Shown in pieces: positions 37,456 to 46,285 of a DNA stretch of 64,000 nucleotides. Positions within the stretch are counted from its first letter, which is position 1. Every line of letters begins with the position of its first letter. Origin of the DNA: Pectobacterium versatile (GTDB taxonomy: Bacteria > Pseudomonadota > Gammaproteobacteria > Enterobacterales > Enterobacteriaceae); contig NZ_JAINZP010000007.1 of assembly GCF_020166435.1 (NCBI RefSeq), positions 124,001-188,000 of the forward strand, in the 5' to 3' direction. The notes beneath the pieces were generated by a model. It was not told the DNA's origin, ran no database searches, and saw nothing but the letters and a program-made list of their open reading frames with translations. The position numbers were made by a program, and so were the translations under genes.

Positions 37456-38131
37456 AGCGCTTCTCCGCTATCGCTTTGTCTGTCATTGCATTGTCCGTAA
37501 CGGCACTGTGCGTTACAGCGGAGCCCGCTTTCTGTTGACGAGTATGCGGCATTCCGGCGCGAATCAGCAGGACTTTCAGCATTTCGTTGATGTGTTCCAT
37601 TCGGCTTTGCAGGAAATTGTTCCCCAGCAGGCAAACCAGCGCGATGGCGATGCCCAGCCCGGTGGCGTACAGCGCGGTTCCCATGCCGGCGGAAACCTGA
37701 CTTGGGTCGGAGATTCCCGCGGCGGACAGGGCTTTGAAAGTTTCGATGATCCCCATGATGGTGCCGAGCAGCCCCAGTAACGGTGCTGCGGTGACGACGG
37801 TTTCCAGAACCCACAATCCGCGCGACAGCTGCGGCTTACTTTGCAGATATTGTGTGTCGATCAGGTCGTTAAGCGCATCGCGGTTTTCTGCCTGATGCGA
37901 CTGTGCCAGAACCGGCGTGACGACAGCGATTGGCAGACTGGGGCGCTGAGTCAGTGCGTCCGGCAGATCGTGAACGTGGCGAATATCCGCCGTCAGCGCG
38001 CGTTCCAGACGCTTAGCTTGCCGATGCGTATAGGAAAAATAGAGACTGCGTTCGATGATGATCATCAGGGCGATCACCAGTGAGGCGTACATGACGTAGA
38101 AAATAATCTCGTGCAGCATATCGGCGTTCAT
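37448..38131 (-). CDS. exbB: ExbB/TolQ-like proton channel subunit
   Basis: A 227-residue inner membrane protein of the MotA/TolQ/ExbB family. One transmembrane helix is at about 6-26 and two more follow the cytoplasmic loop, with the conserved TAAPLLGLLGTIMGII (about 114-129) and GMGTALYATGLGIAIAL (about 149-165) segments. With the ExbD-like product it would energise the TonB-like protein coded in the same operon. The C-terminal tail has repeated AVTD/AMTD steps. It is separated from the receptor gene by 85 bases containing a perfect hairpin. Confidence 0.9.
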   Translation of the reverse strand: MNADMLHEIIFYVMYASLVIALMIIIERSLYFSYTHRQAKRLERALTADIRHVHDLPDALTQRPSLPIAVVTPVLAQSHQAENRDALNDLIDTQYLQSKPQLSRGLWVLETVVTAAPLLGLLGTIMGIIETFKALSAAGISDPSQVSAGMGTALYATGLGIAIALVCLLGNNFLQSRMEHINEMLKVLLIRAGMPHTRQQKAGSAVTHSAVTDNAMTDKAIAEKRYA

Positions 38132-38175
38132 GGCCTGATCCTTTTGTTGCCTTGTGGGGCGTTGTTGGTGATGAG

Positions 38176-38201
38176 CGCCAGCACGGAAAACCGTGCTGGC
38201 G
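38176..38201 (-). terminator. intercistronic hairpin between receptor and exbB genes
   Basis: CGCCAGCACGG, a four-base loop and CCGTGCTGGCG form a perfect 11-bp stem. No U-tract follows on the minus strand, so it is more likely an mRNA-processing or partial-termination element that lowers expression of exbB and the PLD gene relative to the receptor. Confidence 0.55.
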
Positions 38202-38216
38202 TATTACGTTAACGAA

Positions 38217-40457
38217 TTAGAACGTGGCTTCCAGTGAGGCGTTGAAGGTGCGCTCTTCCCCGACGTTGTAAAACGGTGTGCCTGCCGATACGCCGTTATA
38301 CGATCGTGAGTTGAAGCTCACTGAGCGCGCGGAGTCGAGATACTCTTTGTCGAACAGGTTGTTGACGCCAAAGCGTAAGGTGGCGCTTTTCACGATCTTC
38401 TTATCCACTGGCAGATAGATACCGGCGCTAAGATCGAAAACGGTACGTCCGCCGATCTTCTCGTCATTGGTCATGTCACCGTAGAACGATCCGACGTAGC
38501 GGCTATTCACTCCGGCGTAGTAGAGGCCGTCGTCATAGCCCAGCCCGAGGTTGAGCATATTTTTCGGCGCGTTGGCGACCTGCTTGCCCGTGGTGGGGAG
38601 CTGGCTGCCACCGGTGGCAAGATTGTTTTTCTGTGTGGTATCGGTATAGGTATAAGCCGCGAAGTAGTTGAAGTTATGAGGCAGTTTGCCGCTCCACTCC
38701 AGTTCTAGCCCTTTGTTTTCCACTTTCCCAGCGTTGATCATTTCGTAATCGCCGGCGGCGTTACGGCTGGAGATCTGGCGATCGGTAAAGCGAATAAAGA
38801 ACAGTGAGGCGCTCAGCAGCATGTCCTCATCCTGGAAGCGCCAGCCGAGTTCCTGATTCCAGCTCAGCTCAGGCTTGGTATTGATGGAATCGCCAACGTT
38901 ATACAACACGTAGTTGGGCGGGGTACGCATGTTGCGCGTGATGTTATAGAACACCTGATTTTCGGTATTGATGCGGTAAGCCGCGTTAAAGCTAGGAAGG
39001 AACTCGTGGTATTTCTTGTTCTTTTTCTCTGCGACGTTATACAAGCTGCCGAGGTTAGTCCCGTCACGTTCTACGTGCTGATAGGCCAGACCGCCGGTGA
39101 ACGTCCATTCTGGGGAGAAGAACCAGGTGTCCTGAATCCAGATTTTATGTGCTGGCGTGACGGTAAATTGGTTACGGCCTTGAACCACGTTCCCGTTCGC
39201 GTCGGTGACCTGATTCGCATCGCCGGGTTTGCCGGAGATGTTAACTGGAGTGCCGTCGCTCTTAATCGGAATGAACGGCTGTGTTTGACGCTGGCGGGCA
39301 CGCTCGAACCAGTAGCCGATATCCAGACTATGCTCGTCGCTAATATCCCATTTCAGCTTGGTGGTGATACCCGGTCGCCAGGTTTCTGTCCACGACGGGC
39401 GATAATAAGTGTTGGAGGTCAGGTTGCTGAGATCGTAGTTACCTGCGCGGTCCGACGTCGCGGATAACACGCTGGCGCTTCCGCTGCTAAAACTGCCGCC
39501 GTTCGTCGAGAAATAGTAGGGCTGTAACGTCAGCGCCAGATTATCGCGCAGCTGCAACTTCTGGGTGAACGTGACATTCAGTGTTTCAAAGTTATTGCGA
39601 TTGAGTTTGTAGTATTGGGATATTTGTCCACGGCTGTTGTAGATAGGCGTCGTGGCGTAATCCATCTTGCGTCCATTTTGCTCGAACTGCCGTTTGCTCA
39701 GCGTCATGTAGTTGATAGTGTCTTGCTGATTGTATTTCACAATCAGGCTACTGCTGTGGCCATTTTCATGTTCATACAGTCCGTTCCACTCGACTTTATC
39801 GGCGCGGGAATAGCCTGCGCCGCGCCATTTGTCGGAATCGGTATACGAGTAGGAGAGCCAACTGCTGAAGCCGTTGTGTTGACCGGTTTCCAGACGTGCA
39901 AAGGTCTTGCTGAGGTTGTTGCTGCCGAACGTCTGCTTAACGAAGCCGCCAAATTCTTTCGCCGGACGGTGGGAAACCAGCCCGATGTTACCGCCGCTGG
40001 CACCGATGTGCGGGCCATCCATTTCTGATGAACCTTGGGTAACGAAGATCTGCTCCAGGTTTTCCGGGTCGCCCATGCCGTTCGGGTACACGGCGTAGTC
40101 GCCGGAATCATTGACGGGAATGCCGTCTGATGACAGGCCGACCTGATCCGCACTCATGCCGCGCATGGTATAGCTGACGCCGCTTAAGCCGCTGGCGTCG
40201 TTGCTGCTGACGTTCAGGCCCGCAGTGTATTTTAGTTTATCAATGGCGTTGCCTGCGGCGGGCATTTTATCCAGCGCGTCTTTTGTCACGGTCGAGCGCG
40301 ATTTGGCGCTGTCTTCCTGAACCATTAATCCTGCGCCGAGCGGTTGTCCCTGTACGTTTATTGTGCCGACATCTGTCGCCTCCTCTGCCAGCGCGGAGCC
40401 TGCCAGTAATACGCCGACGACGGACAAACATACCCCAGAAAGTTTGAACGGTTTCAT
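38217..40457 (-). CDS. TonB-dependent outer membrane receptor
   Basis: A 746-residue TonB-dependent receptor. Signal peptide cut after ALA (residue 24); a TonB-box-like DVGTINVQG at the mature N-terminus; plug domain to about residue 165 (GVSYTMRGMSADQVGLSSDG, NLEQIFVTQGSSEMDG); then a 22-strand barrel ending in ERTFNASLEATF with a terminal Phe. The plug motifs do not identify the ligand. Because it lies with its own tonB, exbB and exbD and a phospholipase D-like gene, it may import a phosphodiester or a metal complex. No Fur box was evident upstream of the operon. Confidence 0.93.
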   Translation of the reverse strand: MKPFKLSGVCLSVVGVLLAGSALAEEATDVGTINVQGQPLGAGLMVQEDSAKSRSTVTKDALDKMPAAGNAIDKLKYTAGLNVSSNDASGLSGVSYTMRGMSADQVGLSSDGIPVNDSGDYAVYPNGMGDPENLEQIFVTQGSSEMDGPHIGASGGNIGLVSHRPAKEFGGFVKQTFGSNNLSKTFARLETGQHNGFSSWLSYSYTDSDKWRGAGYSRADKVEWNGLYEHENGHSSSLIVKYNQQDTINYMTLSKRQFEQNGRKMDYATTPIYNSRGQISQYYKLNRNNFETLNVTFTQKLQLRDNLALTLQPYYFSTNGGSFSSGSASVLSATSDRAGNYDLSNLTSNTYYRPSWTETWRPGITTKLKWDISDEHSLDIGYWFERARQRQTQPFIPIKSDGTPVNISGKPGDANQVTDANGNVVQGRNQFTVTPAHKIWIQDTWFFSPEWTFTGGLAYQHVERDGTNLGSLYNVAEKKNKKYHEFLPSFNAAYRINTENQVFYNITRNMRTPPNYVLYNVGDSINTKPELSWNQELGWRFQDEDMLLSASLFFIRFTDRQISSRNAAGDYEMINAGKVENKGLELEWSGKLPHNFNYFAAYTYTDTTQKNNLATGGSQLPTTGKQVANAPKNMLNLGLGYDDGLYYAGVNSRYVGSFYGDMTNDEKIGGRTVFDLSAGIYLPVDKKIVKSATLRFGVNNLFDKEYLDSARSVSFNSRSYNGVSAGTPFYNVGEERTFNASLEATF

Positions 40458-40546
40458 TTAATATCCTAGTTTTATCATTAGGTTATCTGCCAACATGCTG
40501 TTGACGTTATTTTTGCTGATTCACTCTCTTGCTCAGGTGCGAAACG

Positions 40547-41287
40547 CTACTGCGCCTGATAATCGAACGTGGCTAAAAAGCGTTTTGTGCTTTGTCCTGC
40601 AAAGGCATCGGCAGGGAAGGCCCGAACCTGTTTAAGACTCTGTAAGCTGGCCTGCGCCGCGCGGTTCAGCAGCATGCTGGATGCTTTGCTGTTGATCCCT
40701 GAATTGATGACCCGCCCTGTGCGATCGACTTCCAGCCAGACTTCAACGCGGCCTTCGGGACGCTCAAGCGATGCCTGTCGCCCGGTTGGGTAGCGTTTGG
40801 TTTGTTCAAGCTGCGCGCGCAGCGCCTGCGCATAGCTGTTTTCCAGCGCGGCGACATTCACCGACGGCGCGGAAGGGGCTGCCGGTGTTGGGCGCTTGGC
40901 CGGGGCTTCCGGGCGTGGCGTAGTCGGCTTGGCGGGTGTGGGCGCCGGTTTAGGTTTGGTTTCTGCCTTGGGTTTAACTTCGGGTTTAGGCTTCGGCTTC
41001 ACTTCCGGCTTAGGGGGCGTAACCGGCGGCGCTTCTATAATCGGATCGGGTTCATTAACCGGAATCGGCTCGGGTTCCGGTTGTGGCACAGGTTCCGGTT
41101 CTGGCTCAGGGAGCGGTTCGGGCTGGGGAATGGGTTCCGGTTCAGCCAGCGTGAGCGCCATGACCGTTTCGTCGTAGTGCTGCTGAACTTTCAGCGGCGG
41201 CTGTTGGCTGGCGAAGAACAGGCAGGTGGCAAACACCGGCAATGGCAACCAACTGATGGCGTGGCGTGAGCGATAGAGCTGATACAT
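40547..41287 (-). CDS. tonB: TonB-like energy transducer
   Basis: A 246-residue TonB-family protein. An N-terminal anchor helix (SWLPLPVFATCLFFA) is followed by a long periplasmic Pro/Glu/Lys-rich spacer (EPEP and KPKP repeats, about residues 50-145) and a C-terminal TonB domain with the YP motif in TKRYP and GRVEVWLEVDRTGRV. The anchor lacks the exact SHLS motif of classical TonB. ATG 41287 is one base after the exbD stop. It is a second, receptor-dedicated TonB besides any housekeeping copy elsewhere. Confidence 0.9.
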   Translation of the reverse strand: MYQLYRSRHAISWLPLPVFATCLFFASQQPPLKVQQHYDETVMALTLAEPEPIPQPEPLPEPEPEPVPQPEPEPIPVNEPDPIIEAPPVTPPKPEVKPKPKPEVKPKAETKPKPAPTPAKPTTPRPEAPAKRPTPAAPSAPSVNVAALENSYAQALRAQLEQTKRYPTGRQASLERPEGRVEVWLEVDRTGRVINSGINSKASSMLLNRAAQASLQSLKQVRAFPADAFAGQSTKRFLATFDYQAQ

Positions 41288-41288
41288 G

Positions 41289-41693
41289 TCACAATTTCCG
41301 GGTAGCGATAGAAATGGACGAGAACCCACCCTGACGCAGGGTATCCATGACGGCTACCAGACGCTCAACCTCGACGCTTTTATCGCTGTTGATAATGATG
41401 GTGGTTTGCTGATCTTGCTGCTGCTGTTGCAACGTCGTCACGAGATCGCTCAGGGCCATTGGCTGCCCGTCGAGCTCAAGATGATCCTGCGCGCCAAGCG
41501 TGATGATCGCTTTCTTCTGCGGCTTGAGTTGCTGTGCGCTGCCTGCGGCGGGGAGTTGCGCTTTCAGGCCTAGCGCAGGAATAACGTTCATGCTGATCAG
41601 GACAAAGAAGACCAGCAGGAACATCATCACATCGATCATGGGAACCAAATCGATGTGGGCTTTTTGCTTCTTTGGTTCGTTCCAGTTTCTCAT
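41289..41693 (-). CDS. exbD: ExbD/TolR-like protein
   Basis: A 134-residue ExbD/TolR protein with a short cytoplasmic start, one transmembrane helix with the proton-carrying Asp (LVPMIDVMMFLLVFFVLIS, Asp near residue 20) and a periplasmic domain ending in SISIATRKL. It is the first gene of the exbD-tonB-receptor-exbB-PLD operon; having exbD first and exbB after the receptor is an unusual order. The 300 bases upstream (41694-42002) are AT-rich, hold the promoter and show no gene. Confidence 0.9.
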   Translation of the reverse strand: MRNWNEPKKQKAHIDLVPMIDVMMFLLVFFVLISMNVIPALGLKAQLPAAGSAQQLKPQKKAIITLGAQDHLELDGQPMALSDLVTTLQQQQQDQQTTIIINSDKSVEVERLVAVMDTLRQGGFSSISIATRKL

Positions 41694-42002
41694 TACTCAC
41701 TTCCCTACAGGCGCGAATGTCTGCATTTCTGAACAGGGCAATCCGCGTGGCGCTGAAACAAAGCAGCCAATATAGGTAGGGTTTGTTTAATTTTTTTTAC
41801 ATTTATGTGATTAATTTTTCATTTAGATACGTGTTGGTGGTAATTTTTTGTCAAAAAATAAGTTTTTTGATGTTTTTACATCATTTATAACAAAGGGGGG
41901 GAATACCCTGAGAAAGGGAGAGGTACATGTGGTGGGCGCTCATCAAGAGAAATGAATAGCCAGTGGAATCACTGGCCGGAGAATTGTCTTTTAGCTGGAG
42001 CG

Positions 42003-43217
42003 TTATCCTTTTCCGCGCGGTTTCCTGAAGGCGAAAAAGAGTTGGATTGTGTTGCACAGCACCAGAAAGGCGGTGATGACGAATACCCAGCGGAAGCCCA
42101 TCAGGGCGGAGACGCCGGAACCCACCAGCGGCCCCAGTACGTTGCCCAGATACATGAATGACTGGTTATAGCCGAAGATGCGGCCTGTTACCTGCTGACT
42201 GCTGTATTTGACCAGCAGTGCCTGCACGGTTGGCATCAGTGCGCCATCGGCAAAACCCAGCAGAAAGCGCAGTATGCCGAGCTGTGTGGGGCTTTGTACC
42301 ATCGCCATGACCAGAAACAGCAGCACGCTGATCGCCAGTGCGGCGATCAGGACACGATGTGCGCCGATCCGGTCGCCTAAACGGCCAAGTCGCGGTGCGG
42401 ATAACAGGGCGGACACGCCGGGAATGGCCGCAATCACGCCGCTGATAAAGGCAATGTTGTCCGTGCCGGGAGCCAAATCGCGGATGAACAGCGTCAGGAT
42501 CGGGCTGATGGAGCCGTTCGCCATCTGGATCATCATCGTCGTAATGAACAGACAGATGATGAGCGCCGGATACGGCAGCGAAGCGAAGACGGCTTTTCCG
42601 CTGAGTCGATTCTCTTTGGTGACCTTAACCACGCTCTCTTTAATGGCGAAAAGCGTAATCAGGAAGCTGATAAACAACAGGCCACCGGTGATGAAAAAGA
42701 CGATGCGTAGCCCGATATAGTCGGCCATAAAGCCGCCGAATAAGGGGCCGAGAATAACGCCAGCAATCTGCCCAGTCGATAGCATGCCTAGCGCCCAGCC
42801 GCTTTTTTCACGCGGAACCTGTGAAGCAATCAGCGCCATCGCGTTGGGAATGTACCCGGAGGTCAGCCCCATGAGTGACCGTAGGATGAACAGTTGCCAT
42901 ACGTTGGTCGCCAGCCCCTGCAATGACATCACGATCGCCATGCCAAGTGCGGCGCGTAGCAGCATGAGCTTTCGCCCTTTACGATCGGCGAGGCTTCCCC
43001 ACAGTGGCGCAACGGCGGCTGAGATGAGAAAAGACGAACTGAAGATCAAACCGGACCACAGACTCAGCGACTCGTGCGAGTGAACGCCAAGCTGCTCAAT
43101 GTACAGCGGCAAGAAGGGTAATATCTGGCTCATGGCCAGCCCGGTGAAAAAACATCCCAGCCAGGCAGAGAAGAGGTTAAGTTTCCAGGTTTCCATGGGG
43201 TAGGAATGGGCCTTCAT
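42003..43217 (-). CDS. mdtG: multidrug MFS transporter MdtG
   Basis: A 404-residue, 12-helix MFS drug:H+ antiporter. It follows E. coli MdtG closely: [20 protein letters not shown] at the start, the [20 protein letters not shown] loop, [16 protein letters not shown], and [14 protein letters not shown] in the second half. MdtG confers fosfomycin and deoxycholate resistance when overproduced in E. coli. The start is taken as ATG 43217; METWKLN at 43196 is possible. Confidence 0.9.
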   Translation of the reverse strand: MKAHSYPMETWKLNLFSAWLGCFFTGLAMSQILPFLPLYIEQLGVHSHESLSLWSGLIFSSSFLISAAVAPLWGSLADRKGRKLMLLRAALGMAIVMSLQGLATNVWQLFILRSLMGLTSGYIPNAMALIASQVPREKSGWALGMLSTGQIAGVILGPLFGGFMADYIGLRIVFFITGGLLFISFLITLFAIKESVVKVTKENRLSGKAVFASLPYPALIICLFITTMMIQMANGSISPILTLFIRDLAPGTDNIAFISGVIAAIPGVSALLSAPRLGRLGDRIGAHRVLIAALAISVLLFLVMAMVQSPTQLGILRFLLGFADGALMPTVQALLVKYSSQQVTGRIFGYNQSFMYLGNVLGPLVGSGVSALMGFRWVFVITAFLVLCNTIQLFFAFRKPRGKG

Positions 43218-43440
43218 CAGCGAATAACCAATGGCGAAACCGTGGTGACTGCGCGTGAAAAAGTGTGCTAACCGACAGTAAATGGCGCTCAGTTAATAAC
43301 GGACAGTGACTAAAATTTCGTCTTTCATCATGAGCATAGCATAGCCAGTGGCGTATTGGTCACTGATGGTAATGATTCGCAACAAAAGAAAATAATCGTG
43401 GGTAAGGACGGAGTAGGGGAAGTATTGGTGAACTTCATTG

Positions 43441-43456
43441 TGTGACTTGCATCACA
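43441..43456 (+). promoter_or_regulatory. consensus CRP site before a small ORF
   Basis: TGTGACTTGCATCACA is an exact TGTGA-N6-TCACA match. A TACAAT -10 box lies at 43485-43490 with no good -35 hexamer, as expected for a CRP-dependent promoter, although the spacing to the site (about 48 bases from the likely start) is off the usual classes. It points towards the 25-codon ORF at 43596. Confidence 0.7.
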
Positions 43457-43595
43457 AAAAATGTGCTTTTTCTCAACAAGAGTGTACAATTCATCCCCAT
43501 AAAGCGGGGCACTGCGCCATTAAGACAAGTCATCGCTAAACAGTCATTCCATCGCTTAGTTAAACAATACGTTAAGTAAAACCAAGGTGAAAAAA

Positions 43596-43673
43596 GTGCG
43601 TAACTTCTTTAAAAAAATGCTGGCGGCTTACCTGAATACCTATAAAGACGTGCCGCCCGGCGCACTGTTCTAA
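43596..43673 (+). CDS. small protein, 25 residues, CRP-linked
   Basis: A GTG-started 25-codon frame (MRNFFKKMLAAYLNTYKDVP then PGALF). An AAGG ribosome site lies about 8 bases upstream, and an in-frame GTG at 43587 is an alternative start. A perfect CRP site and -10 box precede it and a strong terminator follows 27 bases after the stop, so it forms a complete transcription unit of about 220 bases. The product is an amphipathic, basic helix with a Pro-rich end. It is absent from long-ORF lists because of its size; the same transcript could instead act as a small RNA. I do not recognise the family. Confidence 0.55.
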   Translation: MRNFFKKMLAAYLNTYKDVPPGALF

Positions 43674-43699
43674 GAGTCTGTGCTATGTATCGTATGAAA

Positions 43700-43728
43700 C
43701 AGGCCGCCAATAGGGCGGCCTGTTTATT
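43700..43728 (+). terminator. terminator of the small ORF transcript
   Basis: CAGGCCGCC, a five-base loop and GGCGGCCTG form a 9-bp GC-rich stem followed by TTTATTT. It may also end the leftward svx transcript, which stops 70 bases away. Confidence 0.88.
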
Positions 43729-43797
43729 TGTGGGGCCGACTTATTTTGAGAATCAACATAACGTGGTTCTGAGTCAGTTCCCCTTTCTGTCGTGATA

Positions 43798-45663
43798 TTA
43801 CTTCGTGCTATAGACCGGAACGGCCGTCACTTCTGGCACGGCATCGGTCAGGTAAGCACCGGCTGCGCTGCTTCTGACTTCCTCATCATCAATAAAGCCA
43901 TAGAACACGCCTTGTGATGCAGAAGCGCCGCGAATTTCCGCATCGCCACGCATTTGCGCATTGCCTGACAGCACAATACCGCGCTCAAACGCACCCGGCC
44001 CCATGAAGACCGTATGCAGTCGCGCGTTATCGCGTACCACGGTATTACCCTGTAGCACCGTCAGGCCCCCGACAACAGCGCGACCTTCCACCGTTCCGCT
44101 CAGAATCGTTGCACGATCTTCAATTCTGGCGTTATCTCTCACCGTCCCGCCGATGACGCGAGCATAAGGCCCGACGTACGCGGAAGGGGCAACATTGGCT
44201 GAGTTCGATACCCAGCCGCCGCCGTTTGCGTGACGAGAACCGTTAGCGGTTGGATTGGGCGCACCAGGCTGGCTGCCTTCCGGCCAGACGCCGGTGAAAT
44301 CAGCCATCCACGGATAGCGGTAAAGGGAATAGTAAGCCTGATCCCACTTGATCTTCTGCATTTGCGACGGTGTACCCATGACCACCATGTAAATGCCGCG
44401 ATCGTCCTGACGAATAGTGAAGTTTTTCACTGTGGCAGACGCGCCGCGCTGCAATTCACTGTAGCGAGAAACGCCGTCCGACCCGATAGCGACAATACCC
44501 CAGCGCCAGTCGGAATTCGGCTGTGGCATGGTCGCCGGATCGTTCTTCAACCCAGGGAAGCGGGTAATGGCCGATTTACTCTGCACCATGCCACGGAATT
44601 TAACGGTGATTTTCGTCGCACCGCTTTCTGGGATAAGTTTGACGATGTTATAGCCTAACTGCTGCGGAGCCTGATCGAACGGTACGGAGAAGCGGCGAAG
44701 GCTGGCGCTGGCACCGACAACCGGCTCAAGTGCGGTGGTTCTCAGCAAACGGTCAGCGTTATTCTGGTTGGGTTGCACCGCACCATAGCTGCCATAGGTT
44801 GAGCGGTAAAAACGGCCACGGTCGAAACCGTCTGGATCGATGTAATCCCAGTTGACGTTGTGCATCGCCCAGTCGCCGAAGACATCGTTGAATTCAGACT
44901 GGCTCCAGCCCATGTTGGTGCGCAGAATAGACAGCGGATCGGCGGTAGACTGACCGCTTTCGCCCCATTTCGGTGCTTTTGCCCACATATCGTTGATGGC
45001 ACCATAGCCAAAGCGGTTCTTCACATATTCCATAAACTGCCAGTTGCAGTAACGGTTACGTGTTGAACCCAGATAAATATGCGAATAGTTGACCTGCATT
45101 TCTGAGCAGTGTGCCGACGTACCGCGGAATTCATCCATCTGGTGCGTCATCCAGTTCGCGTGGGATTCCCAAATCCAGCCAACGTAGTTATCGCCCGCAC
45201 TCTGGAAGCCGCCAGTTTGCCCTTGCAGCGCATGGGTAAATTCGTGCGCCAGCCCCCAGTTATCCTTGAGTGACGCAGGGCCGATCCACATTCCCATGCT
45301 GCCACCACCTGCAATCCCGCCGCTAAGCCCAAAGGTCGGGTCGATGTGAATATTGGCTTTATATTTCACGGTCTGTTTGCAATAAGGCTCGGGGAACTGA
45401 ATTTGGTTAATGAACTTATCCCAAATTTGCTCCAGTTTCTGCCCTGCGGCAACGGCATCATTGCGGTTAACGTCGTTATTATTCCAGCGGAAGGCAAAGT
45501 GCTCAGTCTGGTATTTCACGGAAGGCATATCGGTGATGGAACTATCCACCTGCCAGTTACCCGCGACACAGGCTTCAGCGGCGTTTGCCGTATTGACCAT
45601 TAATGCGCCACTTAAAACGAGTAGACAGTTTAGCGGCGTGAGACATTTTTTTATCTTTGGCAT
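43798..45663 (-). CDS. svx: secreted virulence protein Svx (AvrXca-like metallopeptidase)
   Basis: A 621-residue exported protein. The Sec signal peptide ends near residue 29 (NTANA-AEA). The zinc motif HEFTHALQ near residue 137 followed by ESHANWMTHQ gives a gluzincin-type active site (HExxH-like, with Glu downstream). A C-terminal region (about 480-590) is a left-handed beta-helix-like repeat (SAYVGPYARVIGGTVRDNARIEDRA, read in parts). This matches Svx of Pectobacterium, a relative of Xanthomonas AvrXca secreted by the Out type II system and needed for full virulence. ATG 45663 follows AAAAGGATTT. It is transcribed alone. Confidence 0.88.
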   Translation of the reverse strand: MPKIKKCLTPLNCLLVLSGALMVNTANAAEACVAGNWQVDSSITDMPSVKYQTEHFAFRWNNNDVNRNDAVAAGQKLEQIWDKFINQIQFPEPYCKQTVKYKANIHIDPTFGLSGGIAGGGSMGMWIGPASLKDNWGLAHEFTHALQGQTGGFQSAGDNYVGWIWESHANWMTHQMDEFRGTSAHCSEMQVNYSHIYLGSTRNRYCNWQFMEYVKNRFGYGAINDMWAKAPKWGESGQSTADPLSILRTNMGWSQSEFNDVFGDWAMHNVNWDYIDPDGFDRGRFYRSTYGSYGAVQPNQNNADRLLRTTALEPVVGASASLRRFSVPFDQAPQQLGYNIVKLIPESGATKITVKFRGMVQSKSAITRFPGLKNDPATMPQPNSDWRWGIVAIGSDGVSRYSELQRGASATVKNFTIRQDDRGIYMVVMGTPSQMQKIKWDQAYYSLYRYPWMADFTGVWPEGSQPGAPNPTANGSRHANGGGWVSNSANVAPSAYVGPYARVIGGTVRDNARIEDRATILSGTVEGRAVVGGLTVLQGNTVVRDNARLHTVFMGPGAFERGIVLSGNAQMRGDAEIRGASASQGVFYGFIDDEEVRSSAAGAYLTDAVPEVTAVPVYSTK

Positions 45664-46285
45664 AAATCCTTTTCCTAGCATATACCCGCTATCTTTCCAG
45701 TTGCAGGCACGTTGTTCAATACGACAACGTTTGGCTCTGCCCCTCGAAAGCTATTGGGATAACCATAGCTATTTTGCCTTTTTGCATACTGATGATGTAT
45801 GGAAAAAAGTCCCATCATCGCCAGTATTCAACGGCAATCCTCAGGCCATCATGGCCTATTTTTACTTAAGTAGTACTTGTATGCCCCAAATAAGGACCCA
45901 TTGATTATATTACAATTTTAAGACGATGGCATATCTGAATTTCTGGCCTCTGGTGAGGCGTGCAATACTTAACGCAAACTCTGTTGTGAATCATTGGCAG
46001 GGTAAGTCAGTGATCACTAGCCATTGTTAAAAAATAAATAAAGGGATTGTCTCGTAGAGGAAGAGAAATAAATGTGACAGTGATGGTGATTAAATAAAGA
46101 TAAGATAGTTTATAGCGCCACATGGTTTCTATAAAGAATAACTGTGTCTTTGCATTGATTTTATCTTGATTAAATCATGATTTTTATGTGTAATTCAGTA
46201 TAAAGATATTATTTTTTGATTAATGTAAGTTTTTTATTTTACCTGTCGATATAACATTACTTTCATGTTGTTTTTTGGTGCTTTG
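45664..46285. other. intergenic region between svx and the chemoreceptor gene
   Basis: About 620 bases between divergent genes. TATACCCGCTATCTTTCCAG at 45684 looks like one end of a family A-type repeat without its partner. The rest is AT-rich, without a supported ORF. I did not find a sigma-28 promoter (TAAA-N15-GCCGATAA) in front of the chemoreceptor gene. Confidence 0.45.

Noticed and set aside
40802..41269. 155-codon plus-strand frame rich in Arg, Phe and Gly
   Set aside because: Antisense of the Pro/Glu/Lys-rich tonB spacer; the composition is a by-product of that repeat.
41694..42002. Search for Fur or Pho boxes before the TonB operon
   Set aside because: AT-rich sequence gives only weak partial matches; none is good enough to report.
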